This document shows, piece after piece, positions 36,851 through 48,786 of a stretch of 64,000 nt of DNA. The position numbers and the translations under genes are program-made. The DNA comes from Macropodus opercularis (lineage: Eukaryota; Chordata; Actinopteri; Anabantiformes; Osphronemidae): positions 9,255,501 to 9,319,500 of the forward strand of contig CM061090.1 in assembly GCA_030770545.1 (NCBI GenBank), written 5' to 3'. A model generated the notes under the pieces. It saw nothing but the letters and a program-made list of their open reading frames with translations. It made no database searches and was not told the origin of the DNA. Position 1 is the stretch's first letter. The number at the start of each line of letters is the position of its first letter.

Positions 36851-39451
36851 CAGAATAAAAGAAAAGTCAAGGATGGAGCACAAGACAGACAGTGAGGATA
36901 TAAACTGAGAAATGCACAAATTAATGTGGGAAACTAAAAATAGAGAAAGACACTCGTGAAGAGGCAACTGGAGCCGCCTGAAAAGAGAGAAAAGAAAAGG
37001 AAGAAGAGGAAAAATGCCGCCAGCTGCTCCCGATTCCTCAGTGGAAGAGTTGAGTGGCATTCTGATCAAGAAAAGGCTCGTAAGCCAGGACGCCGAACTG
37101 CACCCGCTTCACATCAGCGCTGCTGCACACACTGCTGCCTCCCTGCCCGTGCAGCTCAGAGCAGGAATGCACTCAGAAATGCTAATGCTAACCATATCTC
37201 CATAACCTGCATTTGTGTGTGTTTGTTTCTGGCATTACAAGCTTCTGGTTTATGCCTTTTAACAAGTCACTTTCATGTCAAATCTCAAACAGGCACACAC
37301 ACACAGTCACTAAGCAACGCCCCAGTGTGATGCTGCTAATAGCACTAATTAATAGGCTAAATTCTGCTAATTGAACTTGCTTATGCTGAACCTCTCTCTT
37401 CCTCCTACTCCTCCACTCCTCTTTCATTCTCCCTGGACCTCAAGACCACGCTGTTAGCTTTCATTTAAATTTACATGGTGATTACATTACTGCTCTATAC
37501 ACTAATGGCAGTCTCGCTTCTTTCATCATTACTGTAAATAATTCCTTTACACTAATCCCACATTTACCTATTTTCAACCTCCTCTCATTATCTGCAATTG
37601 CTACCCCTTTTTTATGCCTCAGCATTATCCCCCACAACACACACAAACAGGCAGACGCGCACCTGCTTCTGGTTAAGCAGTAGCTACAGAAGAAGACGCA
37701 GCAACGTTCAGGCGAATAAGCTGAGTGTGAAAGACAGGACGGAACCTGGGAGCGACGTAGGGACGGACAGCCGTTAGCCACACCAGATGTTTCTCTTAAA
37801 TTAATACACAAGTGGGCAGGCAACCAAACACACACTTATACTGTGAAGACAAAATGGAGCAAAACTGACAAACTGTGATCGTACATAAAATTTAGAATAG
37901 AAACACAGGCTACAGATTCATGTACATGTGGATATGCAAGCAAAGGTAAGTGAAGAAATCAGCCTACACAACGCAGCGCAAGTAAGACGTCGTGTGCATG
38001 AAAACAGATGCATGAGATTTACTATGAGAAGCAAGCGGTGAAGTGTGATGGGTAGACGGAGGAAGAGAAACTCAGAGAGCGGGAGGAGAGTGAGGGCAGA
38101 AGGTAGGGATGATTGCGGTTGTGGCTCAAAGAATTCCCAGAGTGAGCATTATGTATTGAAAGGGGATAAAGTGCAGAATTGCCTCTTCCCCTTTTCTGTC
38201 TGTTGTGTTTCCGCCAGAGCGAACAAACACTGTCAGATCCCGGAAAGCTTTTCACAAATGTACTGTACTATACGCTACTGTACAAGGTTATGTACTACGC
38301 ATAATGTGACATAGCAGTAACATTAGGAAACACACTGAGCAGATCTTGCAGTGCTGTTTACACATAGATGTATACTATTTTGTCTAAACAACATATTTTG
38401 ACGTCTCTCAGCTTAGCACAATACAAAATGATCATAATTCAGAATATAGTACATTAAAACAGTATGGTTTTCATAAACACAGCCTTGTTTAGAGTCCGTA
38501 CCGTGTATAAGAGCTTCATATACAGTAGGTCGTTTTACAGGAGATTATTTCGGTGAAGACTGTGCAGTGATAAGAAGCAAGAGAAATGCAGAAGGTCTGT
38601 CACAACAGGTTTTGGATTATGTAAAATGTCCTGTCCAGCATCTGTCATACAAACAACAGCTTAATATACCAATGAATCTAAGGAGGTGTTAACAAAAAAG
38701 CTCTAATTGCAAAATGTAATTCATCTCAAGCAGCACTGCAGAAAATCACGTGACTGACTGGTCACTTTTGAAGTACACAGCAACCTGCCCATAGACATAG
38801 TGTCCTATTTACACATGGACATTTTATATATTTAATACTTATATGTGGCTTTATAATCACACCAATACAGTGATCAAATTTAAAATGAGATGAACCATGC
38901 TGAGTACACTATATATTAAGAATATTGTCACGATTTATTTCCTGTGTCTATAGTGACCTACTATTGTACACATGTATTTCCTCCATGTTGTATGGTATTG
39001 GCATATAAAACCGAAGCTTGTTTCTGCCTTCTATCAGGCCATTCCCTGTGACTTCTGATAGCCGAGAGAGAAAAGCCTGTTTTCACCAAGCAATTGCTGC
39101 TCACAAGGATGGCACAAATGTGCAGCATTAGTTCAGGTATCATGCAGCAGCATCAAGGCCTTAGAGACTATGCACCCTAATGGCTTGGATACCTCGGCAA
39201 AAACAAGGCGAAACACATGGAAATAAGACCAAAAAAATGAAGATGGGACAATGAATATGAAAAAAATAATGTGCCATCTTATCACAGACAACAAGCAGAC
39301 AGGTTCATGAAAGGACCAAGAGAGTGACAGAGAGAACACAAAGTGTGTTCTGTGACACATGAACACAGAAAAATGTAATAAGTGTTGTGACACAGATAGT
39401 GAAATTGTGGAACAAGAAGAGACATGCTCCTAATGTGGATAGATACATAGA

Positions 39452-39454
<3 letters not shown>
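36851..39454. other. No confident gene; possible first exon at 37014-37079
   Basis: From 37014 a frame begins ATGCCGCC after a purine-rich leader and reads MPPAAPDSSVEELSGILIKK, then meets a donor-like CTC|GTAAGC at 37080. No acceptor-bounded continuation was found, so it is only noted. A second donor AAAG|GTAAGT at 37945 lacks a convincing exon. The remainder is ordinary DNA, AT-rich at 38350-38960. Confidence 0.3.

Positions 39455-39490
<36 letters not shown>
39455..39490 (+). repeat. (AC)18 microsatellite
   Basis: Uninterrupted AC units followed by GTGT. Confidence 0.95.
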
Positions 39491-39493
<3 letters not shown>

Positions 39494-42418
39494 TCTCGAG
39501 TGTTAGGTTGACTTATAAAATCCTAACCATGGCTCAACACCGCAATATTGTCTGAAAATGTCAAGGCTTAGATGGAAGCCCCAGTGGGACAAAATGTTCT
39601 GTCAACACACACAGGGCTCAATCTGCTCTTGCAAAGACATATGGTCTACATTTATCTCGTTCTACGCGCAGACAAATGGTTTTCTAAAAATAAAAAACAA
39701 ACAAAAAACAAAAACATGAGAATGGTGACGAGGACGTAATGAAGAAACAGCACAACAAGAGAAAGAGCAATGAGTCAGAACTGATAGGGTTCAAGTCTAT
39801 TGCCATTAGATTAAAATATAGTCTCAGGCACATCCTGCCTAAAGCTGCACAATGATAAACTAAGGTGTTAAAAAAAAAAAAAAAATAAATCAGAAATCAT
39901 GCTTAGTTGTATTTTCCTCTAGTTCATTTTGTAAAACTGCCCATTTAAAGGTGAACCAAAGTTTAAAGACAATTAAAAACAACACATACTAGACTCTTGC
40001 TTTAGCCAGCATCCCACTAGGTTGTATGTTTGGCCTTGGGGTGCACGAAACCAATCTGATTCTAGTCTTTTAAACTTCAGCTTAATATAATGGGTTTGTG
40101 CTCTTGTAATTAACCTTCTCTGCTCTACAAACCAGTTAAAAACACACACAAAAATAGAAGCCAAGCATCAAGCCCCAGACTGCAATCTGCCCTCGGTTAT
40201 TATTCCTGTTATACTTTCCAAGCATCAGTGCCTTGGCTTTAAGACGTTATAATCTGTCTCCATATACCCATAAACCCTTGCGTTCCAGAGCAATTTCCTG
40301 TTCAGATTATGTTCTCGCTCCTACAGTACCACAACACGCTGCAGTGGTGTGGGAAGAGAGAGCTGCGCTTTACTGCATGCATGTACAGACTGAGGTTTCG
40401 CTCTCACCTGGACGGACAAAAGGAGACTTACATAAGCAGGCTGCACACACGCTGGATGTGAACACTGATTCACAGATCTGAAAATGAGGCTTCGGGCATT
40501 ACTCACCAACACGGAGTCTTTAATCCTCCCGTTTACTTCAGGGTGTAAATACAAATGTTGAACATATGCAGTGCACACTCTGACAGCAGTGATGTCTTCA
40601 CCTGCAATACCACAGGGATTCAGACATGCAGCACGCACTGCTAGCAAAACACACACATGTACCATATGTGCGACACACACTGGCTGATCCCTTACTTTAA
40701 TTACAGTTGCCTACATTTCTCAACTGTGTTTCGCCCTAATTAGACAGAAGTGGTATGTCATGAGATAAACAGTCCCATGAGGCAAACTTTTTTTTTTGAC
40801 TTTTATCACAGCACCCACTCATGTCTGTGTACATGTCTATGTGCGAACAAACGCACTCTGGACACATGGACAGATGCTCTGAAGTATGTACCCATACACA
40901 TCTACTCAAATATGCATATGCACAGTGGAACCTAATTAGGACGTGCTGGTTTTTATGTTTATAAAAAGGAAATTCCATCAGCAAACCTCAGCTTCCTGTT
41001 GAGAAGAGCTGCTGGATTTTAAAGCGTCTTTACAGGCTCACATGACAGGGAAGTGCAACACGCTGAGTGTATGACGCCAGGCTCATAAGGCTTTACCGCG
41101 GCGCTGCCACTGTCGCCACCAGCCTCTAACCTGTACCTTCTCCCCCTCATCCACGCACCACTTCAGTGCTGGCCACAAGACCACACCCTGCCCTGGGCTT
41201 CTGTTTATAGATGGGAGGTGAGCTCAGTGTGCGAGTGTGTATGTGCCTGCTTTCACTCTCATCCACTGGGTCTCGGCCTCACATTGTGACTCGGAGCTTG
41301 TGAAAACTTGCGGTGTGGCAAGCGAGACACCGGAGACCCAGAAATGGCCCTGGCACTCAAGATTTTATTTGCCCTCAAATTGATCCAAGATGGCAGCACA
41401 GATTCCTAACTAACAATGCAGATGTGAGTCACTGTTGTTCGTTAGGAGAGGCCGTATTAGTTTATCCAGGGGTTAAGGCAGAGGGGATGATGAGGGATAT
41501 TAACTTTAGGCTCCTTTTCAGTGGGGCCTTAACCTTCCTCCACCTCCATCTCCATTCCCCATATTCTCCTCTTTCTACTCTCCTGACCTCTCCTTCTGTC
41601 AGCTTCACTTCACTCGACCCTTGACCTGTCAGCTCCACTTAGCCAACAGTGGGGGTCTTACATGCCAAACACCCCGTCTGTAAAAACACAGCTTTTCAGA
41701 TAAGCTAAAGAGAAAGCTGGACCAAACATTCAGATGTAGCAAACCGCTGCAGGGCTCGCAGATCCGGTAGCGTTCCTCTAATGTGGACAACACAATGAGA
41801 TAAGCCTAGTCAAGCATCAGCACTGTGGCAAAACCGATTCTGTGTTGAGAAAACACTGCACAGAGATAAGAGGAATAAAGTACCACACATTATGACTGCG
41901 TTTATTTCCAAGTCGCAGATAACAAGATGCTGCTGGCTGGAAGATAAGCTGGTGCAAGTAGTCAGGCAAACATATAGCTCAGAGGCTGTATGCAGAAACA
42001 GAGTACAGTAGAGTGCTGCAGGAGGAGCTGCGGGCCAGTCACATGACACGATGCACTTCATTACAGGGATTAATCAACAGTTTCTATTCCAGCTGACTGT
42101 TTGACTTAAAGCTACATTCTGCCAAATTGGGGTGGAGAATGTTTCTACATTTGGGTTTTAGTTTCACTACAATGAAACACCCAGTGCCTGACAGCGCTTT
42201 GTAGTAATGTGTAGTGTTGAAAAGACCCTTTCCTGTGTTGCCAAAACAGTCTCACCACAAGGTCTATGAGTCGCTGTTTAGGAATTTTCATGCATCACAT
42301 GAGCCTTCTCAGTTGACACAGTTTGTCCAGTTGTGATAGCTTACATGTGGTGTGGATGTTCAGATGTCCATTTGTGTAAGCACTTTAAGGACTTCCTGTC
42401 CTCATGTCAAAGATTATC
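39491..42418. other. No gene seen; A run at 39870-39885
   Basis: AT-rich DNA with a 16-A run, and scattered short CA patches. Nothing coding or transposon-like could be supported. Confidence 0.5.
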
Positions 42419-42545
42419 CAGCCATCCATTAGCTATAGCTGCTTGTCCTGCAGAGGGCTGATCCCTGCTGACACTGGGTGATGGGGAGAAACTGAGAGAC
42501 AGACAAGCACTATGGCGGCGCTCGCACTTACGGACATTATACTTC
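42419..42545 (+). repeat. Dispersed fish repeat tail (LINE/SINE 3' type), diverged copy
   Basis: The run CAGCCATCCATTAGCTATAG, then GCTTGTCCTGCAGAGGGCTG, then CTGCTGACACTGGGTGATGG, then AGAGACAGACAAGCACT and CTCGCACTTACGGACATTAT follows, block by block, a very common fish repeat (ccatccattttct... cgcttatcctg... cagctgacattgggcgagaggc... agagacagacaaccatt... cactcacacctacggacaattta). The middle part of the consensus is deleted here. Recognised from memory; the exact family name is not certain. Confidence 0.7.
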
Positions 42546-42899
42546 TTTTATAATACCTATATACTAATACAATATTGCAACAACATTCTATTTCCGACAA
42601 CAGACCAAAGCCCAATAATCAGCCCTGTCATATTCTTCAAACAGACCAGTGAAACCTGTCTGCAAAGGTTGCTTAAGATTAGATTAAAAGGAAAATACTT
42701 AGAAAAGAAATATAATTATTTTAAATGAATAAACAGGGTGAGTCATGCGTCCTTTTTTCAGATTCAGAAGCTCAACACTGCTCTTTGCTATCACCTCTAA
42801 AAAGCAAAAATGTCCCATTCCTTTATTCTGAATAGGAAGACTCCAACAGGTTTCTGTCACTGGGATGAAAAACTAAAGCCTAGACACTCAACGCTTGCA

Positions 42900-43460
42900 A
42901 ATAGAGAGCCTTTTAAATCCTTTGACAATGAGTGAGACTGATAAGGAGGGAGAGAGCGGAGTGCTAGAGAAAGGGATAGCGCACAAACAGAGAAACGAGA
43001 AAGAGAGAGGGAGATGGAAAGGTGTAAAATGGAGAGGATAACGAAGGAGCGCGCCGCTGAGAGGGAGCCTTAATGATGTCAATGTGATAAGTCTGAAACG
43101 AGGTGAAAATTGAAATGAGTGCTGCCACGGCGGTGGTCGGCGGGGAAAGTGAATAGGAGTTGAGATGAAGGCCTCGCATTCATTCGCTTTAGATTAGCTA
43201 GGGGAGAAAACAGAAGAGGTGAGAATGGAATGACAACGTGAAAAAGGAAGGGCGGAGGTGGAGAGATCTGCCAACCTGTAAACGGAAAAAGCCAAACAGA
43301 AAAGCAGGTGTCGAGGGGGGTGACGGGGCAGGAACCTGCTACTGAGGGGCAGAGGGTTGAAAAAATATATAGAAAAATCAAGCATGTGCAAGAAAGACAG
43401 GAAATGAGGAAGAATGAAGAAATGGTGCGAGACAGGAGGAGAGAGGGAGCTAAGTTCAGG
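42900..43460 (-). repeat. Purine-rich (A/G) region on plus strand
   Basis: About 560 bases with A/G dominance on the plus strand (for example agaaacgagaaagagagaggg near 42992), the mirror of the pyrimidine tracts elsewhere. Minus-strand open frames across it are Ser/Pro/Leu-rich and rejected. Confidence 0.6.
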
Positions 43461-45358
43461 CCAAAGTCAATTGAACAACTAATGTGAATCGATTTGTTGC
43501 CTCTGCTTTGGTTCTTTCGGGAGCGGGTGACATTTCAGAGGCCTATTTTATTATTGGGAGGAGGTGGGGCTGTTTGCCTGGCAACTGAACACACTGACAG
43601 CCTGCTGACAGCTGGACGAAACACGCTGAATAGAAGAAATACTGCAAATGGTATGTGTGAGCCTGTGTGTGTCTGCAGAAGTGTGTGCATTTGTGCGTAC
43701 TGTGTTGGATAACATACAGGGAGAATGCAGACGTGTGTGAGCGCACACTTTTGTCTATAGGTCTGTTTGTGTGTGTGCATCCTTGGACGAGCTCTGTGTT
43801 TTACCTAAATAATAAAAACCACACATGACCTGTGTTTTGGATGCATTGTGTCATTAGTAACACGTTAGTAAGACGTGTGCTTGCTCGTGGTTTCATGAGT
43901 ACAGCCATGCATTTGTGTGTGCGTGTATGTTCTGGGAGAATAATTCATGGCAGCGAGTGAGTGAAATGTGGTGGCCGTCCACGGGCAGCCTGGAGTTCTG
44001 CCAGTGCGAACGGCCAGCATTAATAATTAAAAACACTTTTGCAGGGAGGATCTCTGTGGCGTCTGTTGTCGGCTGCACTCTTCAAGGGCACTTTCAGGGC
44101 AATCACACAGAGGAAAAGTCTGGGACTTATTCTGTGCAATATTTCCAAAGATAGATTGGTGTGATATAGAGAGGTCATCACTAGGCATGGCAGCTAAATA
44201 ACCATAAAATACTATTTTAGTGTGTTTTTCCTTCCACTGCTATACAACTTATCCAGCTTCTTTATGACTGATGTTTAGTTAGTCTGTTATTTTCCACTGA
44301 ACACACGGTCAGTTTTGGTTCAGTACAATAAAAACTCAAAGAGGCGTTTCAGGAATTTCACTCAAGTCACAAGGATCTCGATCCAAAAGCAGGGTGCCAA
44401 AATAAATAATTGAATCAGAGCAGTCTTAGCAGACCTCAGTAGACCTCATCTCTCAGCAGTCCTTGGTCAGAATCCAGTTGAGTCTAATAATCTACTTTTC
44501 ATGGTATGTAATCCTGGGAAAGTCTTCCAAACAGCACGCCGTGCTGAGGAGTGGATCAAAACAAACAAACCAACATAGCTGTTCACCAGCATGGCCGTGT
44601 TCCAACCCAGAGGAGTCATCCTTAAGCCCAAATGGCTGGCCAAGTATCTGCACTGGGCCAATCCGTGGTTTATTGGAAACGCTAATGACTAGCGAGAGAA
44701 ATCAGCTTTTGCACATTACAATTTTGCACCACACATAATATCGCACATAGCGGAGTTAGGGATATTATATTTTGATAAGCAGCTAATCAGAATTAGGAAA
44801 TATTTTCATAGTCATAAAAAAACAGCTTCTCTGTGGTGCTTTTCTAATTTAACATACATCTGAAACAAGATGCTAGGTCTCGACATAATGTGGATACTGG
44901 CTCGTAAAAGCTGCTGGTTAATATTACATAACAAAAACATGATTTGTGGCATTGTACATAAATCTATTCTATGAAGGATTAGATTTTACCTAATGTCGGT
45001 TTGCAAATATGGCTCCCATGCACCACAGGCAGTGAAAATACACTCACCATAAAAAAAATAAAAAAAGACCATTGGGTCTATGTTACTGCTAAAATCTTGC
45101 CTGTGTCACCTGTCAACAGTCAGTGATGAACTGAAAACCAATTCACTTGTATGAACCTTATCACTAACTCCTATAATAAACCAACCATTTCATCAGCTGT
45201 ACAGAACAATTTTATTGTCTTTTAGTTCTGCTTAGGAAAAAAAACAAGTTTCAATACAGCTATTATGCCAGCAGAAATTGCATTGAAAAATTAATTTGAA
45301 CTGGAGAAATGCGCTATTCTAAAAAAGCCTGTTTCCGCTAAGAGATATAACAGTAAGG
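43461..45358. other. No gene seen
   Basis: Mixed DNA, with interrupted TG-rich patches at 43650-43770 and AT-rich sequence from 44750 on. Nothing coding supported. Confidence 0.5.
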
Positions 45359-45414
45359 TTACACCAATCAGCCACAACATTAAACTCCCCAGGTGGTGTT
45401 AATGTTGATTGGTG
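45359..45414. mobile_element. 56-bp foldback remnant of a DNA transposon
   Basis: The left arm CACCAATCA-GCCACA-ACATTAA (45362-45383) and right arm TTAATGTTGATTGGTG (45399-45414) are inverted copies: the right arm is the reverse complement of the left with the six-base GCCACA missing. The centre (CTCCCCAGGTGGTG) is short. The arms match the termini of a fish Tc1/mariner-type family that read TACACCGATCAGCCATAACATTA, so this is an element reduced to its two ends by internal deletion. No coding capacity. Confidence 0.65.
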
Positions 45415-46570
45415 AAAAGTGCCAAGCTGCACCTTTCATCTCATTTGTGATGTGTAAGGTTGATATGAAACAAACGCATCAGTAAACCGAGTTAAAACTG
45501 TAACAGCATCAACATCATGACTGCTGGTAATGAAAAATACTATGTGAGGCCTCTAGTTTAGGTGTGTGCGCGTGTGTGTGTGCGCGCTTTTCAGTAATAG
45601 GCACAGATTTGTTTGTCGAATGTGGATCTCAGGAAAGAAGAAAAAAAACAACATGCCAACATGTCTGTGCTCAGAGGGGTGTGATAGAAAGGCTGAAAAT
45701 GAATCCCTTTTGCACACACACACAAACACATGTATTACCCACTGCACGAGGCTCCCTCCCCCATACTCGTGGGTGTCGAAGTGAGAAATTAAATTTTTCT
45801 GATGAGAAAGTTTTTCCTGCCCCCGTTCCTCTCCTCCCTCGCTCTCCTCCCATTCATTCTTTAATTTATTCGCTTATTTATGAACTATTAATTTATGCAC
45901 AGAGAGAGAAATTAACAGTTGTGCAGTCGAGTATTCGGGCTGTTGCCACGCTCACAATAGATGATCATCACAGAGGGATTGGCATGAGTCACACACACTC
46001 GCACATACAGAAACACGTGACACGGGACGCTCACACGAACGAAAAGAAAATCAGGTGCCAAAAATCTACTGGTATGAAAATAACTGTCCATCACTTGAGT
46101 GTGCAGGAAACAACAAACCAGTTGGATTTAATTGTTACATCTAAGCCGGAGCACACCCAACCATTATCCTGACAGTGCGAGAACAGGAGGCGTGTAACAT
46201 GTTTGAAGCGGTGAAAATTAATTCAATAAACTGTTTCTCCTACACAGATTATTTTACATTCTGCCGACAATGTGTTCATTATAACACTTAAGACAGTAAA
46301 AAATCCAAAACAGCTTTGGATCTCGTAACATTCACAACAACTAGTAGAAATTGATAAACCCTCCTTTTTTGGGGGAGATTCCGTATTTTTTTAAGCTCAA
46401 AAAACATTTACATTGAAGAGGTAAACATTAAAAGAGTCCTTCACAAAAACAAGAAAACGGCACCACAACCCACTATGAGGCCACACAGTTTATATAGTAA
46501 AAGTATATCTTAGTAATTCTTTGCCCTCTGACATGTATAAGAGCTCCATCCATCCCTTCGAGCCCCAGTG
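45415..46570. other. No gene seen; long open stretch rejected
   Basis: The plus strand stays open for about 200 codons at 45564-46172, starting inside a GT-rich patch and crossing a CA patch; the content has no domain, no coiled coil and no splice context, so it is not called. Confidence 0.45.
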
Positions 46571-46960
46571 GACGCCCACGTGCTTCGATTCCAGTTCCCA
46601 CGCCCACGCCATCCCAGCATGCTACATGTTTACCCAGTCAGTCAGTCAATTAGACGAGGCAGTCCATCAGGCGGTCGGCGTGGGCGGGAATAAAACTGAC
46701 ACGCAGACAGGTCGGTCAGCCCCGTGCGGGGCAGTGGAACACGACACGACCCGTGCCGCCTCATTAATAGGTTAAGTGGCGAGCGTGGGCGGCCAATGAC
46801 TGCATTTATATATGTGAGTGTGTGTGGGAAGGTAAAGCGGATGGGCGGCGCTACAAGTGAGTGACAGCGGCGTGGGCGGTGGGCTGTGTTTCGATGGCTA
46901 GACAGCACCCCAGGGAAGGTGGCAGTGTGTGTTTAAGCGCGTGCATCTGAGGTAAACCCA
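46571..46960 (+). promoter_or_regulatory. GC-rich promoter candidate with GC boxes, CCAAT and TATA
   Basis: CpG-rich segment with four GC-box cores GGGCGG (46682-46688 as GGGCGGG, 46787-46792, 46843-46848, 46874-46879), a CACGTG E-box (46577-46582), a CCAAT box (46793-46797) and a TATATA element (46807-46812) that would place a plus-strand start near 46837. Downstream a short frame begins at TCGATGG (near 46894) and closes after 18 codons, and a donor-like GAG|GTAAAC follows near 46950. The transcript would thus have a mostly non-coding first exon. Motifs are read directly; promoter activity is inferred. Confidence 0.45.
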
Positions 46961-48320
46961 CTGCTGCGCACACGTGGTCAACTGTGATGGCATCTACAAG
47001 GTTCCCAATGACAAAGGGCCGTGGGTGGACAGACGATTTGTCCAACACTCCTGTTTCTACTTAGCCTCAACAAGCAGACCACACAGGGCACTGAAATGAC
47101 CACTAGGACTAGACCCCAGTGACACTGCTGGGCCTAAGGTCACCTATAGTCAGGATGAATTTGCACTTTTCCTTGTTTGGTTAAAAAATGGTTTTTAATA
47201 TTCAGGCCTTAGATAATTAGAAAGAAACGCTTGCTATTTATCTAATAAATGAGGCGCATGTCAGTTTAGCCTGCCAGACATTATAGTGCATAACGAGCAT
47301 TCAAACCATCACTATTTTTACAGCTATTTAATAAAGATACCTCTTGCCACAGAACAATGTTGCTCTTCATCTTCCTTACTGTCGCTCAACCTTGAGTTTG
47401 TTTTGAAGAGCAGTGGGAAAAAAGAATAAAAGGCAATAACAGCCCTGCAGCTTTTGCCAATGAATATACACACTGACAAGTTAAGTCACTGTGAAGCTGG
47501 ATATAGTGTGTAGATAGGACAGCGAAAGCAGAATTACGCTTTTGATTTTCTGAAATGGTTCCTGATTTGCACCATCAAGAGTCAAATCTGGCTTGATGTC
47601 ACATTACAATTTTGGGTGGTTTAACTAAAATATTAATTAATTATTAATTAAAATAATGTTATTTTTAAACTTGTTAAAAAGAGGACACATCATTTGTATA
47701 ATGATGAAACACAGGCCTCTGCTGTGTTTATTTAAGTATGCAACATGTATAAACCTGCTGTTTTCATTATTTTATGTGTTTTATCATCTTTACAAACCCC
47801 CAGGTGGTCTCTTAATGCTTCTTTTGTTCCAGCCCTCCCAATTACTGGACCACATGCAAATGCTGGATGATAAAATGGTCTAACCTTCCTCCACAGTTAA
47901 TGTCAAAGTGCCCTTGAGCACAGCAGCTAACCTAATATTCTGTAGTGGGAGAGCTATGTGTGTGTAGCTGGGTAATGACACCCAGAGGGTGTGTATACAC
48001 TGTTTTCTATAAGTCATGTTTTAAGGTTTTATATCTGGTTAATGAACATTAAAGAAGAAAAAAAATCTTTCAGGAATGCTGACATTGACCCTTCTGCTCA
48101 TATACGTGTGCCATTGGTGGGGATAACAAGCAACATGAACTAATTGGTAGTCAAATGCACATGCACAAAACAGATGGACCAAGCAGACACATGATATCTC
48201 ATCCAGATAAACACACAAAGGAACATAAACCCCGACCAGCGTCCCAGGCCTGTCCAGACTGGACCTCCCCACCATTTGATGATTGACTCTGGCCTAAATG
48301 AACCACTACAGAGCTTTGTA

Positions 48321-48324
<4 letters not shown>
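46961..48324. other. No gene seen; AT palindrome at 47632-47650
   Basis: AT-rich DNA. At 47632-47650 TTAATTAATTATTAATTAA is nearly self-complementary and contains overlapping TAATTA homeodomain cores. Confidence 0.45.

Positions 48325-48355
<31 letters not shown>
48325..48355 (+). repeat. (TG)15 microsatellite
   Basis: Uninterrupted TG units, left arm of an inverted pair with the (AC)n at 48474. Confidence 0.95.
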
Positions 48356-48356
<1 letters not shown>

Positions 48357-48471
48357 CAGAGCTACCAAAGTTATTGATCTACAGGGCCCCTTCAGGCCAG
48401 TAATCAATTGGGGCAGACACTGAAGGGACACAAGAGGCACTTGAAAGTTTCTCAAGTTTCGTAGACTTATA

Positions 48472-48473
<2 letters not shown>

Positions 48474-48512
<39 letters not shown>
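48474..48512 (+). repeat. (AC)19 microsatellite
   Basis: Uninterrupted AC units, 118 bases after a (TG)15, in complementary orientation. Confidence 0.95.
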
Positions 48513-48514
<2 letters not shown>

Positions 48515-48608
48515 CAGTCTGTCATTCGGTCTGTTATTTCATTTGCTTCGATGTGTGTTTGTGTGTGTCTACATGTACCCTCAAGAACCTTGCTGTCTGT
48601 CTCTGCAG

Positions 48609-48747
48609 TCCTTCAGTGACGGATGGGATAACTTCAGCTGGTCAAGTTGTACAGATGGACTTAGCCGCGTCGCAAAAGCTCAGAGGAGGAGGCTGTCTCT
48701 GGGTCAGGGCCCTCAGAGAGTCTGGGTGTCTGCCCTGGAGCTTTGAC
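48609..48747 (+). other. Weak candidate exon after a strong acceptor
   Basis: A good acceptor (ctgtctgtctctgcag) is followed by 46 open codons (SFSDGWDNFSWSSCTDGLSR at the start) ending in TGA, with a donor-like GAC|GTAGGG overlapping the stop. No partner exon was found and I do not recognise the peptide. Confidence 0.2.
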
Positions 48748-48786
48748 GTAGGGGTGAACGAGAGACGGGTCATTGTCATACTTTAA

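Noticed and set aside
37916..37950. Strong donor AAAG|GTAAGT
   Set aside because: The only acceptor within reach is weak and would give a 30-base exon.
45564..46172. Longest open frame of the window, about 200 codons on plus
   Set aside because: Starts in a GT-rich patch, crosses CA repeats, shows no domain, no splice or promoter context and no coding-like composition.
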